A DNA stretch of 64,000 nucleotides, from contig LMZS01000119.1 in the NCBI GenBank assembly GCA_001567085.1, positions 16,292 through 80,291 on the forward strand, read 5' to 3'. How positions within the stretch are numbered: the first letter of the stretch is position 1; every line of letters starts with the position of its first letter. Both the position numbers and the translations under genes were made by a program. The notes under the pieces are model-generated. The model searched no databases, had not been told where the DNA came from, and worked only from the letters and a program-made list of their open reading frames with translations. The DNA is from Chloroflexi bacterium OLB15 (GTDB lineage Bacteria; Chloroflexota; Anaerolineae; Aggregatilineales; Phototrophicaceae). Below are positions 50,994 through 60,936 of the stretch, piece after piece.

Positions 50994-51031
50994 AGTATAC
51001 TGGAAAAGTTTATTTTCTCAAACTTTCTCAA
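50994..51031 (-). promoter_or_regulatory. Kinase promoter with two TTGAGA boxes 10 bp apart
   Basis: On the minus strand, TTGAGA boxes (complements 51026-51031 and 51016-51021) are 10 bases apart. The second is 16 bases before TATACT (complement 50994-50999). The second box could be the -35 element and the first an upstream regulator contact. The rest of the 300-base gap (50952-51253) holds only the fumarase-gene terminator. Confidence 0.5.
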
Positions 51032-51170
51032 GATGAGTATAGAGTAATGAGTTATGAGTTACAACCAATATAAGCGTATATTGCCGGGTTATACCAGCCT
51101 ATCTGCTTAACAATTCTGCCGCTATGAGAGAAAATGCAGAATCCAATCGGTCAGATAAGCGAAAACGCAG

Positions 51171-51205
51171 GGTAAAAAGCAGAGGGCACGCCGCAGCACG
51201 CCCTC
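51171..51205 (-). terminator. Intrinsic terminator of the fumarase/aspartase gene
   Basis: On the minus strand GAGGGC (complement 51200-51205) pairs with GCCCTC (complement 51182-51187), followed by TGCTTTTTAC. Confidence 0.7.
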
Positions 51206-51253
51206 CAACCTTGATAGGTATACGAGATCGAATCTCGCCCTACGGCAAACTGT

Positions 51254-52669
51254 TTAGCCAGCGGCGGCGATACCCTGAATACCGCCTTCCGTCATCGCGC
51301 GGGCGTCCAGCGCTTTTTCTACTTCTTCAGGCTGCATCAGCCCTTTTTCGACCACAATTTCCTTGATGCTGCGGTTTTCTGCCAATGACTGCTTGGCTAC
51401 TGCCGCGCCATTCTGGTAGCCGATGATCGGATTCAGCGCGGTCACCAAAATCGGGTTTCGCGCCAACCAGCCTTCAGCGCGTTCCTTGTTGGCAACCAGC
51501 CCCTTAGCACAGCGTTCGTTGAACGCATTCACCGATCCGATCATCACCTGCATCATCTCGAACAGGTTATGCGCAATGATCGGCATCATCACATTCAATT
51601 CAAGCTGACCAGCCTGCCCCGCCAGCAAAACGGTAGTATCGCAGCCGATCACATGGAACATCGCCATATCCAGCATTTCCGCCAGCACCGGATTCACTTT
51701 CCCCGGCATGATCGAGGAACCGGGCTGCACCGGCGGGCAAGTGATTTCAGCAAGGCCAGTGGTTGGGCCGCTGGAAAGCAGGCGCACATCATTGGCAATG
51801 CGGATCAAATCTTGCGCCACTGCGCGCACCGCGCCAGAGAAGAACACCGCGTCCGCATGAGACTGCATAGACTCAAACAGATCGTCAGAGGTATGCAATT
51901 CCAAGCCAGACAGCTTGCTCAGGGTTTTAACCATGCGGGCATGATATTCGGCGTGCGCGTTCAAGCCGGTACCGTTGGCTGTGCCGCCGATGCCCAGACG
52001 ACGCAGGCTGTTCGCCGAAAATTCGATCTTCTCAATGCCACGCCGCAGCGCTGTAGACCACGCCTTCACTTCCTGACCCAACCGGATCGGCACCGCGTCT
52101 TGTAGATGGGTGCGCCCGCTCTTCACGATACCATCCCATTCGGCAGCCTTCACGTCAAAGGTATCGGCCAGCGAGTTCAACGACTGGACAAGCTCGCTTA
52201 CGCGCCACAGCACGCCAAGACGAATGGCTGTTGGGATGGTGTCATTGGTGCTTTGCGCCATATTAACGTGATCGTTGGGATTTACCGGCTTCTTGGGATC
52301 GTCAATCTTGTAGCCAAGAATCTGGTTAGCGCGGTTGGCAATCACTTCATTGGTGTTCATATTGTGGCTGGTGCCAGCGCCCGCCTGAAACGGATCGACC
52401 ACAAACTGATCGCGCCACTGGCCTTCCAGAATTTCATCTGCCGCCTGAATAATGGCATTGGCGATATCCGCAGGCAGCAAACCGAGATCGCGGTTTACTT
52501 CCGCTGCAGCGCGCTTGATCAAAACCTGTGACCAGACAAATGCCGGCCATGGCTTCAAGCCGCTGATCGGGAAATTATCTACCGCGCGTTGGGTTTGAGC
52601 GCCCCATAATGCGCCAGCAGGTACATTTACTTCACCGAGCGAGTCTTTCTCGGTACGAAACTCCGCCAT
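51254..52669 (-). CDS. Class II fumarase/aspartate ammonia-lyase family enzyme
   Basis: This is a superfamily lyase that either hydrates fumarate or releases ammonia from aspartate. Its 471 residues include RTEKDSLGEVNVPAGALWGA, PNDHVNMAQSTNDT, SGRTHLQDAVPIRLGQE and the signature GSSIMPGKVNPV. Fumarase-like PGKVNP coexists with aspartase-like HLQDAVP and NPVLAEMLDMAMFHV, so the substrate cannot be fixed by eye. GGGAGA about 8 bases before the ATG at 52669 makes it the likely start instead of the upstream GTG frame. The superoxide dismutase terminator lies just upstream. Confidence 0.9.
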   Translation of the reverse strand: MAEFRTEKDSLGEVNVPAGALWGAQTQRAVDNFPISGLKPWPAFVWSQVLIKRAAAEVNRDLGLLPADIANAIIQAADEILEGQWRDQFVVDPFQAGAGTSHNMNTNEVIANRANQILGYKIDDPKKPVNPNDHVNMAQSTNDTIPTAIRLGVLWRVSELVQSLNSLADTFDVKAAEWDGIVKSGRTHLQDAVPIRLGQEVKAWSTALRRGIEKIEFSANSLRRLGIGGTANGTGLNAHAEYHARMVKTLSKLSGLELHTSDDLFESMQSHADAVFFSGAVRAVAQDLIRIANDVRLLSSGPTTGLAEITCPPVQPGSSIMPGKVNPVLAEMLDMAMFHVIGCDTTVLLAGQAGQLELNVMMPIIAHNLFEMMQVMIGSVNAFNERCAKGLVANKERAEGWLARNPILVTALNPIIGYQNGAAVAKQSLAENRSIKEIVVEKGLMQPEEVEKALDARAMTEGGIQGIAAAG

Positions 52670-52691
52670 GAATATTTCTCCCAAACTCAAC

Positions 52692-52723
52692 AAAAAAACA
52701 GGCACTACGATTGTAGCGCCTGT
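52692..52723 (-). terminator. Terminator of the superoxide dismutase gene
   Basis: ACAGGC (52698-52703) pairs with GCCTGT (52718-52723), and CTAC (52705-52708) with GTAG (52713-52716). The minus strand continues with seven T's. It ends only 23 bases before the fumarase/aspartase start, so it may also tune read-through into that gene. Confidence 0.78.
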
Positions 52724-52806
52724 GTCGTTCGGTGAGAATGATGGGTGATGAAAGTGATGACTTTTATCACCTGAAATCCTCCCACTTGTATGGAGCGAAA
52801 CTTTAA

Positions 52807-53415
52807 TTAACGAGCGGCGTAACGGCGCGCTACCTCATCCCAGTTGACAACATTCCACCACGCATCCAGATACTCTGGGCGGCGGTTCTGGTACTTCAGA
52901 TAATAGGCATGTTCCCACACATCCACGCCCAGAATAGCGGTCTTGCCTTCGCTAATCGGGTTATCCTGATTCGGGGAAGAACTAACGCTCACCGAACCAT
53001 CGGGTGCAGCTAGCAGCCACGCCCAACCAGAACCAAAGCGGCCAGCCCCGGCAGCCTTGAACTGCGCCTTAAACTCATCGAAGCTGCCAAACGCCGCATT
53101 GATAGCATCCGCCAGCGCGCCTGTAGGTGCGCCGCCGCCATTTGGCCCCATAACCTGCCAGAACATAGAGTGGTTATAGTGACCGCCGCCGTTGTTGCGA
53201 ACAGCGCTGCGAATGGCATCCGGCAGGCTGTCCAGCGAAGTCAGCAGTTCTTCAATGGACTTACTTTGCAGGTCTGGGTGATTTTCCAGCGCTTTATTGA
53301 GATTGGTCACATACGCCTGATGATGCTTCCCGTGATGAATCTCCATCGTTTGCTGGTCAATATACGGCTCCAGCGCGTTGGACGAATAAGGAAGCGGTGG
53401 AAGTTCAAAAGCCAT
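52807..53415 (-). CDS. sodA: Superoxide dismutase, Fe/Mn type
   Basis: This detoxifies superoxide in the cytosol. The 202-residue protein has all four metal ligands in expected positions: [12 protein letters not shown] (His), [17 protein letters not shown] (His), and [15 protein letters not shown] (Asp, His). The GPNGGG pattern is more common in Mn enzymes, but the metal cannot be assigned firmly. No signal peptide is present. It is transcribed alone and has a terminator downstream. Its presence indicates exposure to oxygen. Confidence 0.96.
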   Translation of the reverse strand: MAFELPPLPYSSNALEPYIDQQTMEIHHGKHHQAYVTNLNKALENHPDLQSKSIEELLTSLDSLPDAIRSAVRNNGGGHYNHSMFWQVMGPNGGGAPTGALADAINAAFGSFDEFKAQFKAAGAGRFGSGWAWLLAAPDGSVSVSSSPNQDNPISEGKTAILGVDVWEHAYYLKYQNRRPEYLDAWWNVVNWDEVARRYAAR

Positions 53416-53562
53416 GGTTTATCCTCCCAAAATTAGGATCTGTCTTTTACCTAGACGTATTGTAACACGGCGAACTTTCGTTTTTCACCGGCCACCTGAC
53501 CTAAATGGTATTTATGCCCGGCTAATGCTAACATTGCCCACGTTCAGGAGTTCCCCACCTAC

Positions 53563-54516
53563 ATGACAACTTCAGCCGCTGCTGCCGCTCCAAAGGCTGC
53601 TATACCGCCCCGGGTTTACGGCGCGCTGGTCGCGGGCATTATCGCCGTATCTATGGCCGCTATTTTCATCGGTCTGGCGCAGCGCGAAGGCGTGCCTTCG
53701 CTGGTGATCGCGGCTGGCAGGGTGCTCATCTCAGCGCTGCTGCTAACGCCGGTCGCGCTGCGCTTTCATGGCGACGTGCTCAAAGCCTTACGCCGCGCCG
53801 ATCTACTGCTGCTTGTTTTTTCCGGCATATTCCTCGGCTTTCATTTCGCCTGCTGGATTCTATCGCTGGAATATACAAGCGTCTTGATCAGTGTGGTGTT
53901 TGTGGGTACAGGCCCCTTATGGGTGGCGCTGCTGGAGTTTGTGTTTTTAGGCGCGCGGATCAACCGCCTGATTGCGCTGGGGCTGGCGTTAGCGCTGGCT
54001 GGCGGGATCATCATCGGCGTTACGGGAACAGATGGCGGCAGCGGCTCGCAGCCTGTACTTGGCGCGGGGCTTGCGCTAGCAGGCGCGATGGCTTTCGCGG
54101 CTTATCTGGTCATCGGGCGAAAATTGCGCGCCAAATTATCGCTGGTGCCGTACATCTGGCTGGTGTATAGCTCTACCGCAATCTGTTTGCTAGTGATGAT
54201 TCTGATGACAGGCACGCCGGTAACCGGCTACCCGCTCTCTGGTTTTGGCTGGGTGGTGCTTACCGCGCTGATCCCGCAGTTGATCGGGCATTCATCGTTC
54301 AACTTCGCGCTGCGCTATCTTTCAGCGACATATGTCAGCATCGCCACGCAGCTAGAGCCGATTGCCAGCGCGTTCATGGCGTTCTTCGTCTTTAAGCAAG
54401 TCCCGACCTTCTTACAGGCGATTGGCAGCCTGATTATTCTGACAGGCGTCACGCTGGCAAGCATCGGGCAGTCAAAGCGAACGCCAGCTCAACCCGAAAC
54501 TGAAAACCCTAAATAG
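53563..54516 (+). CDS. EamA/DMT-family transporter
   Basis: This integral membrane protein of 317 residues has ten predicted helices in two EamA halves. The first half includes YGALVAGIIAVSMAAIFIG and the second AGLALAGAMAFAAYLVIGRK. LEYTSVLISVVFVGTGPLWV and LSATYVSIATQLEPIASAFM are the typical helix pairs. DMT proteins move small metabolites, often amino acids or nucleotide derivatives; the substrate is unknown. GGAG lies 16 bases before the ATG. Its 3' end overlaps the convergent solute-binding gene by 28 bases. Confidence 0.9.
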   Translation: MTTSAAAAAPKAAIPPRVYGALVAGIIAVSMAAIFIGLAQREGVPSLVIAAGRVLISALLLTPVALRFHGDVLKALRRADLLLLVFSGIFLGFHFACWILSLEYTSVLISVVFVGTGPLWVALLEFVFLGARINRLIALGLALALAGGIIIGVTGTDGGSGSQPVLGAGLALAGAMAFAAYLVIGRKLRAKLSLVPYIWLVYSSTAICLLVMILMTGTPVTGYPLSGFGWVVLTALIPQLIGHSSFNFALRYLSATYVSIATQLEPIASAFMAFFVFKQVPTFLQAIGSLIILTGVTLASIGQSKRTPAQPETENPK

Positions 54517-56249
54517 TTGGTTGCGCCCGGCCATACTTCCATCGGCGGGATTGCCTGCGCCGAGGTTACCGGCGCCAGCATCGAAGCTAGCGTGCCATCG
54601 CGCATCATTTCTTGCAGGGTGTAGTCTACTAACAGCTCAAAATCGAGATCGGCGCGCGGGGTTGCCAGCGCCAGATAATGCCGCGAGAAAAAGATCGGGT
54701 TGCCCTCGCCATCGCTGAGCAGTTCCAGCGTGTCGGGGTTGGCTTCGATATGCGGTCGCAAACGCATACTATCGCCAAATACTGAGGTCAGGTTTATATC
54801 GGTGCCTGCCAGAATTGCAAACGCGGCATCCGACTCATTGGCAAGCTGAAATACGTCATCAACAATCGCCCGCGCAGCCTGCGCCTGCTGCGCCAAAATC
54901 TCATCTGCGTCTGGCTCATCGCTGAAAATACCGACACCTTTCCCGCGCAGATCGCTAAAGCCCGTGATATTTGCGCTGGTTTCAGACATCAATTGATAGC
55001 CATGCATCAGGTACGGCTCGCTAAACATGGCCTGACCAGCGGCGTTCCAATCCGGCTGTACGCCAATCGCCAGGTCTGCCTGCCCATTCGCCAGCAAATC
55101 AAGCGGGTTTGTGCCATTGTCCGGCACATACACCACCGTTACATTCCAGCGGCGGGCGATTTCATTGACAAATGCGCGATGTGCGGCGTCCAAACGGCGC
55201 TCTGATTCCGGCGCGTCTGGCGCTACATCACGAATGCCAGCCACGCGCAAGGTGCGATCTGTTTGCAAGCGCGGAATCACATACTGCGCCGGCGTCGGAA
55301 TATCTGTGCCAAACTGCGACGGCGTCGGCGCGGTATCGCCCACATTCGCCCAGGGCACGATCATTGCAGCCGGATAATCTACGTTATTGAAATTGGCGCG
55401 GTGAATCTCGTTCAAACGGCCATTTTGCGCGAAGAATTGCAGAGTGCGATCCACCAGGTCACGCATGTTGGTATCCTGACGACGCACGCCCACCGCAAAC
55501 GGCTCAGGCATCACCGGCTCACCCAGTACGCGCACAACGCCCGGTTGAGTGACCGCTCGCTGCACATGCAGGCGGTTAGCCACCAACCCGTCCACCGCCC
55601 CCGTACTGAGTCCGCTCAAAGCCTGATCCAGGTTCACATAGGGCTGTGCGGTCACGGCAATCCCGGTACGGCTTGTCCATTCCTGAAGCGCGGTTTCGCT
55701 GCGCGTGCCCATGATATAGCCGATGCGCTTATTCGCCATCTCGCTCAGCGCCTGCGCGGGATCGCCATCACGCAAGACCATCACCTGTTCACTGGGATAG
55801 TAAGCCTCGCTAAACTCGATTAACGAGTCCAAACTGCGCAAATGTGGCTGCGCGGCGATCAGCATATCAATTTCCCCGGCAGCCAACATCTCTGCCCCGG
55901 TTTGGCGCGTCACCTGCACAAATTCAGGCGTCACGCCCCACGCTTCAGCCATTGAGCGCCCAAGATCGGCATCAAACCCTGAAATTTCGCCGCGCACATT
56001 GAGTTCACCAAACGGCAGCTCGTTAAACAGAATACCGATGCGCACGCTGCCAGCAGCAACGATACGGGCAATCGCACTTTCGGCTGGCAGCGCGTCAGCG
56101 AAGGCAGTTTCAACCGTTGGCACCAGCGTCGGCGGCACTAACGTAGGCGCATGCGGCGGCGCATCCTGCGCGACCAGCAGCGGCACACCCAACAACACAA
56201 ACACCAGCGCCACCAACGGGGCAACCAAAATTTCAGATCGTCTGTTCAT
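54489..56249 (-). CDS. Exported protein with two tandem family-3 solute-binding domains
   Basis: This 586-residue protein has a signal peptide (ILVAPLVALVFVLLGVPLLVAQ) and two SBP_bac_3-type domains in one chain. The first, about residues 50-290, contains SVRIGILFNELPFGELN and ISGFDADLGRSMAEAWGV. The second, about 325-570, contains LRVAGIRDVAPDAPESERR and NEIARRWNVTVVYV. Family members usually deliver amino acids to ABC permeases, but no permease or ATPase is near. It may be a sensor or a high-avidity binder. The start used is Met 56249 ahead of the signal peptide; it overlaps the nadD end by 17 bases. The longer frame begins at 56291. Confidence 0.85.
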   Translation of the reverse strand: MNRRSEILVAPLVALVFVLLGVPLLVAQDAPPHAPTLVPPTLVPTVETAFADALPAESAIARIVAAGSVRIGILFNELPFGELNVRGEISGFDADLGRSMAEAWGVTPEFVQVTRQTGAEMLAAGEIDMLIAAQPHLRSLDSLIEFSEAYYPSEQVMVLRDGDPAQALSEMANKRIGYIMGTRSETALQEWTSRTGIAVTAQPYVNLDQALSGLSTGAVDGLVANRLHVQRAVTQPGVVRVLGEPVMPEPFAVGVRRQDTNMRDLVDRTLQFFAQNGRLNEIHRANFNNVDYPAAMIVPWANVGDTAPTPSQFGTDIPTPAQYVIPRLQTDRTLRVAGIRDVAPDAPESERRLDAAHRAFVNEIARRWNVTVVYVPDNGTNPLDLLANGQADLAIGVQPDWNAAGQAMFSEPYLMHGYQLMSETSANITGFSDLRGKGVGIFSDEPDADEILAQQAQAARAIVDDVFQLANESDAAFAILAGTDINLTSVFGDSMRLRPHIEANPDTLELLSDGEGNPIFFSRHYLALATPRADLDFELLVDYTLQEMMRDGTLASMLAPVTSAQAIPPMEVWPGATNYLGFSVSG

Positions 56250-56838
56250 AACCGTACAACTTTCGCTGCTGTAATACTGCCATCGCAGCATCTGGAACCA
56301 GATAACGCGGGCTAAACCCCTTCATAATCCCGTCCACAATCACCGAAGAAGACAGGTCAATCAGCGGCGAATCAATCCATGTGGCCGCCGCGGTAAGGCC
56401 GGGCAGCGACGCTTCCAGATCGGTCATCTCAATGGTGACATCGGGGCGGGCAAATACGCCCAAACGCGCCAGATGCATCAACTCTAACGGCTGGTGCCAG
56501 CGCGGCAAATCGCGCAAAGAGTCTGCGCCAAGCAAGAAAATCCATTCACTATCCGGGTATTGTTCGTGAAGAATCTTGAGCATGTCTACGCTGTAGTGCG
56601 GCCCCGGGCGATCCAGGTCAACCCTGCTTAGCTGAAAACGGTCATTATCAGCAATCGCGGCTTCTACCATTGCCACCCGGTCTTCAGCAGAGGCTCTGGT
56701 TGCGCCCTGTTTATGCGGCGGGTCAGCCGCAGGCACAAACAACACCGGGCAATCGAAGGTTTCAGAGGCGCGTTGGGCGTGAATCATATGCCCAACATGC
56801 AGCGGATCAAACGTTCCACCAAAAACGGCGAGGCGCAT
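56233..56838 (-). CDS. nadD: Nicotinate-nucleotide adenylyltransferase
   Basis: NadD adenylylates nicotinate mononucleotide in NAD synthesis. The 201-residue protein has the nucleotidyltransferase signature AVFGGTFDPLHVGHM, the substrate region PAADPPHKQG, WIFLLGADSL and a modified C-terminal ISSTxIR-like motif (LSSSVIVDGI). It starts directly after the obg stop (TAAATG). The obg-nadD order is common in bacteria. Confidence 0.95.
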   Translation of the reverse strand: MRLAVFGGTFDPLHVGHMIHAQRASETFDCPVLFVPAADPPHKQGATRASAEDRVAMVEAAIADNDRFQLSRVDLDRPGPHYSVDMLKILHEQYPDSEWIFLLGADSLRDLPRWHQPLELMHLARLGVFARPDVTIEMTDLEASLPGLTAAATWIDSPLIDLSSSVIVDGIMKGFSPRYLVPDAAMAVLQQRKLYGYEQTI

Positions 56839-58097
56839 TTAATCTGACCACTCTAACTCATGGTCGCCAATATACACCGTGTCACCTTCCTGCACGCCTG
56901 CTTCGCGCAGCGCGGCGGTGATTCCCAGCACATCCAGCGTTCGCTGGAAGCGCAGCACCGCTTCGTCATAATCCCAATAGGTCATCTTAGCCGCGCGTTC
57001 AATGCGCTTGCCAAGCACCCTGTAGGTGCCACTGCCAATGCGCTCTATTTCAAACGGCAGTTCTTCCTGCGGAAGCTCGTACAGCGGCATCGTTTCGATG
57101 ATCTCTGGTTCAGGCGGCAGTTCATCAATCACGGTGAACATCTGCTGGATCAGTTTGGTCACATCCTGACGGGTGGCAGCGCTGATCGCCATCGGTTCAA
57201 TGCCGCGCTTACGCAGCGCTTTTTGCACCTGCGGCCAGCGTTCCTGCGCTTCCGGCAAATCCATTTTATTGAACACAACAATTTGCGGGCGCGTGCCTAA
57301 TCTTTCGTCATAGAGCGAAAGCTCAACGTTAATCTGGTTAAAGTCGGCAATCGGGTCTTCAGAGGCGCCATCCAGCAAGTGCACCAGCGCGCGGGTACGT
57401 GTAACATGCCGCAAAAAGGCATGGCCAAGCCCGACGCCTAAATGCGCGCCTTCCACCAGACCGGGAATATCGGCCACCACCAGATCGCGATTATCATAAA
57501 GCACTACGCCCAACTGTGGTTCAAGCGTCGTAAATGGGTAATTGGCGATCTTCGGTTTGGCGTTGCTGATCACCGAAAGCAGCGTGGATTTCCCGGCATT
57601 AGGCACACCTACGATGCCCACATCGGCAATCAGGCGCAGTTCAAGATTCAACCAGCGCTCTTCGCCGGGTTCGCCTTTTTCAGCGTAGCGTGGGGCTTGC
57701 GCGTTAGAAGTCGCAAAACGGGCATTTCCACGCCCGCCGCGCCCGCCCTTCGCGACGATCACGCTGTCGCCGGGGCGCACCAGATCGGCCAGAATTTCAT
57801 CGGTATCGGCATCACGCACAATAGTTCCAGCAGGCACTTCAATGATCACATCACGGGCGCTTCTGCCCGTTTTAGTGGATGTCCCCCCACGCGCGCCGGG
57901 GCTGCCCTTGAAGTGAATTTGTCTGGTGAAGGCGATCAAGGTGTTGATCTTGGGGTTTACGCGCAGAATCACATCAGCGCCCTTGCCCCCATCGCCCCCC
58001 GCAGGCCACCATGCGGCACATATTTTTCGCGGCGAAAGGCCACCATGCCATCCCCGCCCTTGCCGCTGCTTACGTAAATTTTCGCCTGATCATTCAT
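56839..58097 (-). CDS. obg: Obg GTPase (one-base frameshift near the N-terminus)
   Basis: Obg is a ribosome-associated GTPase needed for late 50S assembly. The body has [18 protein letters not shown] (Obg fold), [14 protein letters not shown] (G1), [12 protein letters not shown] (G3), [10 protein letters not shown] (G4) and a C-terminal OCT domain ([19 protein letters not shown]). The first part reads [20 protein letters not shown] from ATG 58097. A missing base at about 58004 (plus-strand GG for GGG) shifts the frame before [16 protein letters not shown] is restored. The gene is normally essential, so a consensus error is likely. Domains total about 420 residues, slightly under the 430-residue norm. 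Confidence 0.93.
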
Positions 58098-58105
58098 GCT
58101 TGTCG

Positions 58106-59116
58106 TTAACACTCAACTTCGGGGATCCAGTCGGGACGCCCGGCTTTATACCACGCAATAGTGCGCCGCGCGCCTTCAGCGAAAGGCGTAGGCACAAAAC
58201 CAAGTTCTGTTCGCGCCTTCTCATTGGAAACGCGCCAGTAATTATACACGTAAGACCGTAAGTTCATGGGGTAGAAGGGTTCACGGCGGGTGATCGTCGC
58301 CAGCCCTTCCAGCACTCGCGCTGTAAAAATGCCCATCCAGCCCGGCAAAGAAAGGCGCGGATACCACAAATGCGCCTCTTTATACACGATATCAAAGGCG
58401 GCTTTGTGGGTGATCGGGTCGCCGCAGATATTGTAGATTTCCCCTACCCTACCCTTCGTTAGCGCCTGAATGATGCCCTGCGCGACATCCGGCACATATG
58501 CAGGGAAAATGACATAACGCCCGCCATCCATCTGCATCACAATGCCGCGCATCGGATCGCGAAAGAACAGGCGATTGAAGGCATACGTCCCCAGCGGGCC
58601 ATAAAACGCGCCGGGGCGCAGCACGACTACCGGCAGCGCCTGCGCTCTGGCAAACCCCAGCGCATGGTTTTCGGCTTCCAGCTTACTGCGCTGATAAGCA
58701 TCTGCCGGGTGCGGCGGATGGGTTTCATCTACTATGCGATCAGGTTCAGGTTGGCCGATCACTGCAATCGTAGAGATGTAGATCAGTTTTTGAACACCGG
58801 CTTGCAGCGCGGCGGTTAGCACATTATCCACGCCGCCCACATTGGTCGCCTCAAATCGGGAAGCATCGCCCCAGAAGCGGAATAATCCCGCCGCATGCAC
58901 CACGTAATCTGCATGAGCAATGCCCTGCATTACCGAATCAGCATCCAGCACATCGCCTTTGATCACGGTGAGATTCGGATAACGTTTAAGCCATGTATGA
59001 GCTTCTGGAGAACGTACCAGTATGCGCACCGTATAGCCGGCGCGGCACAACGCGGGTAGCAAATGGCGCCCTAAAAACCCGGTGCCGCCGGTGACAAATA
59101 CAGTTGATGAAGACAC
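58106..59116 (-). CDS. NAD-dependent epimerase/3beta-HSD-like SDR protein
   Basis: This is an extended short-chain dehydrogenase of 336 residues. The Rossmann motif is [18 protein letters not shown]. The active site has Ser/Thr in YISTIAVIG and YxxxK in [26 protein letters not shown] and [11 protein letters not shown] are family-typical substrate-domain segments. The substrate could be a nucleotide sugar or a steroid/terpenoid-like compound; it is not decidable. It begins at GTG six bases after the upstream hypothetical gene and ends 8 bases before obg, so it lies in one operon. Confidence 0.9.
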   Translation of the reverse strand: MSSSTVFVTGGTGFLGRHLLPALCRAGYTVRILVRSPEAHTWLKRYPNLTVIKGDVLDADSVMQGIAHADYVVHAAGLFRFWGDASRFEATNVGGVDNVLTAALQAGVQKLIYISTIAVIGQPEPDRIVDETHPPHPADAYQRSKLEAENHALGFARAQALPVVVLRPGAFYGPLGTYAFNRLFFRDPMRGIVMQMDGGRYVIFPAYVPDVAQGIIQALTKGRVGEIYNICGDPITHKAAFDIVYKEAHLWYPRLSLPGWMGIFTARVLEGLATITRREPFYPMNLRSYVYNYWRVSNEKARTELGFVPTPFAEGARRTIAWYKAGRPDWIPEVEC

Positions 59117-59122
59117 TGAGGT

Positions 59123-59746
59123 TTAACTATCGCGGCCAGCAGGAAAAGGCAGTGGAGTGCGCTCAAAAACACGCAGCGAATTCCCCCGCCTAAACTCCGC
59201 ATGCGGCAAGTCTTGCACGCAGGCATCAATCTTCCAGCGCGCATCTGCCGTGCTGAAGCGCATCAGATACACAACGGTGCTGCTGCCAAGGTCTTGCGTT
59301 CCTATACGCTCCCCCCCATGCAAGCGATATATCGCCATACGCCGATCCGACTGCGTATCGCTTAGCAGGCAGGTATCGCCACCTGCCGAGAAATAGCGCA
59401 CCGCGAGTTTATGTTCGCCGCGCAAAACATCCACTATCTGCACGTCACTTTCACGCGCAGATTTTAAGGCTGAGGTAAATTGTTGTAAGCAAGAGCCGGA
59501 AAGAAAATGGCGTGCCGCTTCACGCCAGCGGGTATTCTGAAAATGCTGTGAGGCTACTTCCAGCCACAGATGCGCTTCGGTGTAACGCCGCATCACCGTT
59601 TCAACGACATCACTGGGAGCCATCCATTCAAAGGTGGCTTCTTCCATTTCGCCAGGGAGCCAGCGTTCAGCATCATCTTGAACCGGGCGTGGGATTCGAC
59701 GCATAAGCTTCGCCCAGGGAAGTGGTTCGGGAGAAATACCAGCCAT
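59123..59746 (-). CDS. Hypothetical protein
   Basis: This 207-residue protein has no signal peptide or membrane segment and I do not recognise the family. Visible features are a Glu/Trp-rich N-terminal part (GEMEEATFEWMAPSDVV), a helical middle (HFQNTRWREAARHFLSG) and a beta-rich end (AVRYFSAGGDTCLLSD, VVYLMRFSTADARWKIDACV). The second half could be an NTF2- or lipocalin-like fold, but this is a guess. It is the first gene of the epimerase-obg-nadD-SBP operon. Confidence 0.6.
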   Translation of the reverse strand: MAGISPEPLPWAKLMRRIPRPVQDDAERWLPGEMEEATFEWMAPSDVVETVMRRYTEAHLWLEVASQHFQNTRWREAARHFLSGSCLQQFTSALKSARESDVQIVDVLRGEHKLAVRYFSAGGDTCLLSDTQSDRRMAIYRLHGGERIGTQDLGSSTVVYLMRFSTADARWKIDACVQDLPHAEFRRGNSLRVFERTPLPFPAGRDS

Positions 59747-59898
59747 ATCAGTTACCTAATTTCAGGAAGTCTTACTCTAGCAGAAAGCCCTGAGAATTCA
59801 ACCGGCGGTATCTATCACAATCCATAAATCATATGGGGCTATAAAGGTTAGCTTGTGAAAACATGAACCCCTTGAATCCCCGCAAATTGCGCCTGCAT

Positions 59899-60936
59899 TC
59901 AAGAGTGCGCTTGCAGCACCTCATAAACATGCAGCCGCAATCGCGATTCATTAATCGGGTAATCAAGCAGCACATGCGCGCCTGCCTCTTTGAGCGCCAG
60001 GGCATACACCGGATCCGCTGTTTCAGCATTTGCCAGCACGATCACTTCAGGCATGTTCTGGCCGCGCGATTTCATGTACTGGGGCAGGTCACGCCAGTCG
60101 CTCTGCTCTGAAAAGGTAAGGTCAAGGATGCACAGCACCGGTTCGCAGCCTTCAATCTGCGTATTGGCAGCAATCACTGACCACGCTTCGACGAGCGAAG
60201 ATGCCGCTACAAGCTGCATACCTGTCGCCTGCAGCGCTTTCCAAATAGTGTTGGCGTTGTCTATATCACTGGAAAGCACCACCGCGCATTTGCCCTCAGT
60301 CATCGGGGAAACTGATTGGCTCGCCGCAAGTTCATCGAATGAAAGTGCGGGCGCAGTATCTTCAACCAGCGCAGACAGCATCTCGTTGGTGGCTTTGCGC
60401 GCATCTGCGCCTTCCGCAAATAAAATTTCTACGCTCACCGATGCTGGCAAGATGCCGCGTATCACCCGCCGCGCGTTTTCGGCATCGTCGGCATTATCGA
60501 AAGGCTTGCCCCCTGCCCCGGCCACCGCTACCTGTCCATTGTAAAGGGTCGCGCCAAAGCCAGACGCTTCATCTATTCGCGCTATTCGCTCGCGCAGCTT
60601 TTCCAGCGCCTGCTCTGGCAAGTTGGTCAGCAGATAGAATGCGTAGGCTTTTTCCTCAACTGGCTCAATTTCGTGATGATCAACGCCGCGATCTTCAAGC
60701 ATCGCGGTCAGCCAAACGTATTGGCGCGTGAAATGCTCTACCGCGCCGGTAGTTTTCAAGTGTTCCAGTTCAGAATCCATGATTGGCCGGCCAAACATCG
60801 CCGGTTCATAATCGCGGTACTGACCGGTCAGCAGTTCTTGCACACGCCAGTTCGTCCATTGAACGACAGGATTCCCATCGCCCAACACAAAAACCAGACT
60901 GCGAAGAACCGCCGACCCCTTAAATATGCGGCTCAT
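59899..60936 (-). CDS. Protein with a degenerate C-terminal receiver-like domain
   Basis: This 345-residue protein has an unrecognised N-terminal half (residues 1-215). The C-terminal part (about 220-345) follows the receiver fold order: CAVVLSSDIDN, CILDLTFSEQSDW with the likely acceptor Asp, PEVIVLANAE, and LLDYPINESRL. The conserved Ser/Thr and Lys of receivers are replaced by Ala/Asn and Tyr, so phosphorylation is doubtful. Its ATG overlaps the stop of the AAA ATPase gene (ATGA), so the two products are made together and probably interact. Confidence 0.75.
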   Translation of the reverse strand: MSRIFKGSAVLRSLVFVLGDGNPVVQWTNWRVQELLTGQYRDYEPAMFGRPIMDSELEHLKTTGAVEHFTRQYVWLTAMLEDRGVDHHEIEPVEEKAYAFYLLTNLPEQALEKLRERIARIDEASGFGATLYNGQVAVAGAGGKPFDNADDAENARRVIRGILPASVSVEILFAEGADARKATNEMLSALVEDTAPALSFDELAASQSVSPMTEGKCAVVLSSDIDNANTIWKALQATGMQLVAASSLVEAWSVIAANTQIEGCEPVLCILDLTFSEQSDWRDLPQYMKSRGQNMPEVIVLANAETADPVYALALKEAGAHVLLDYPINESRLRLHVYEVLQAHS

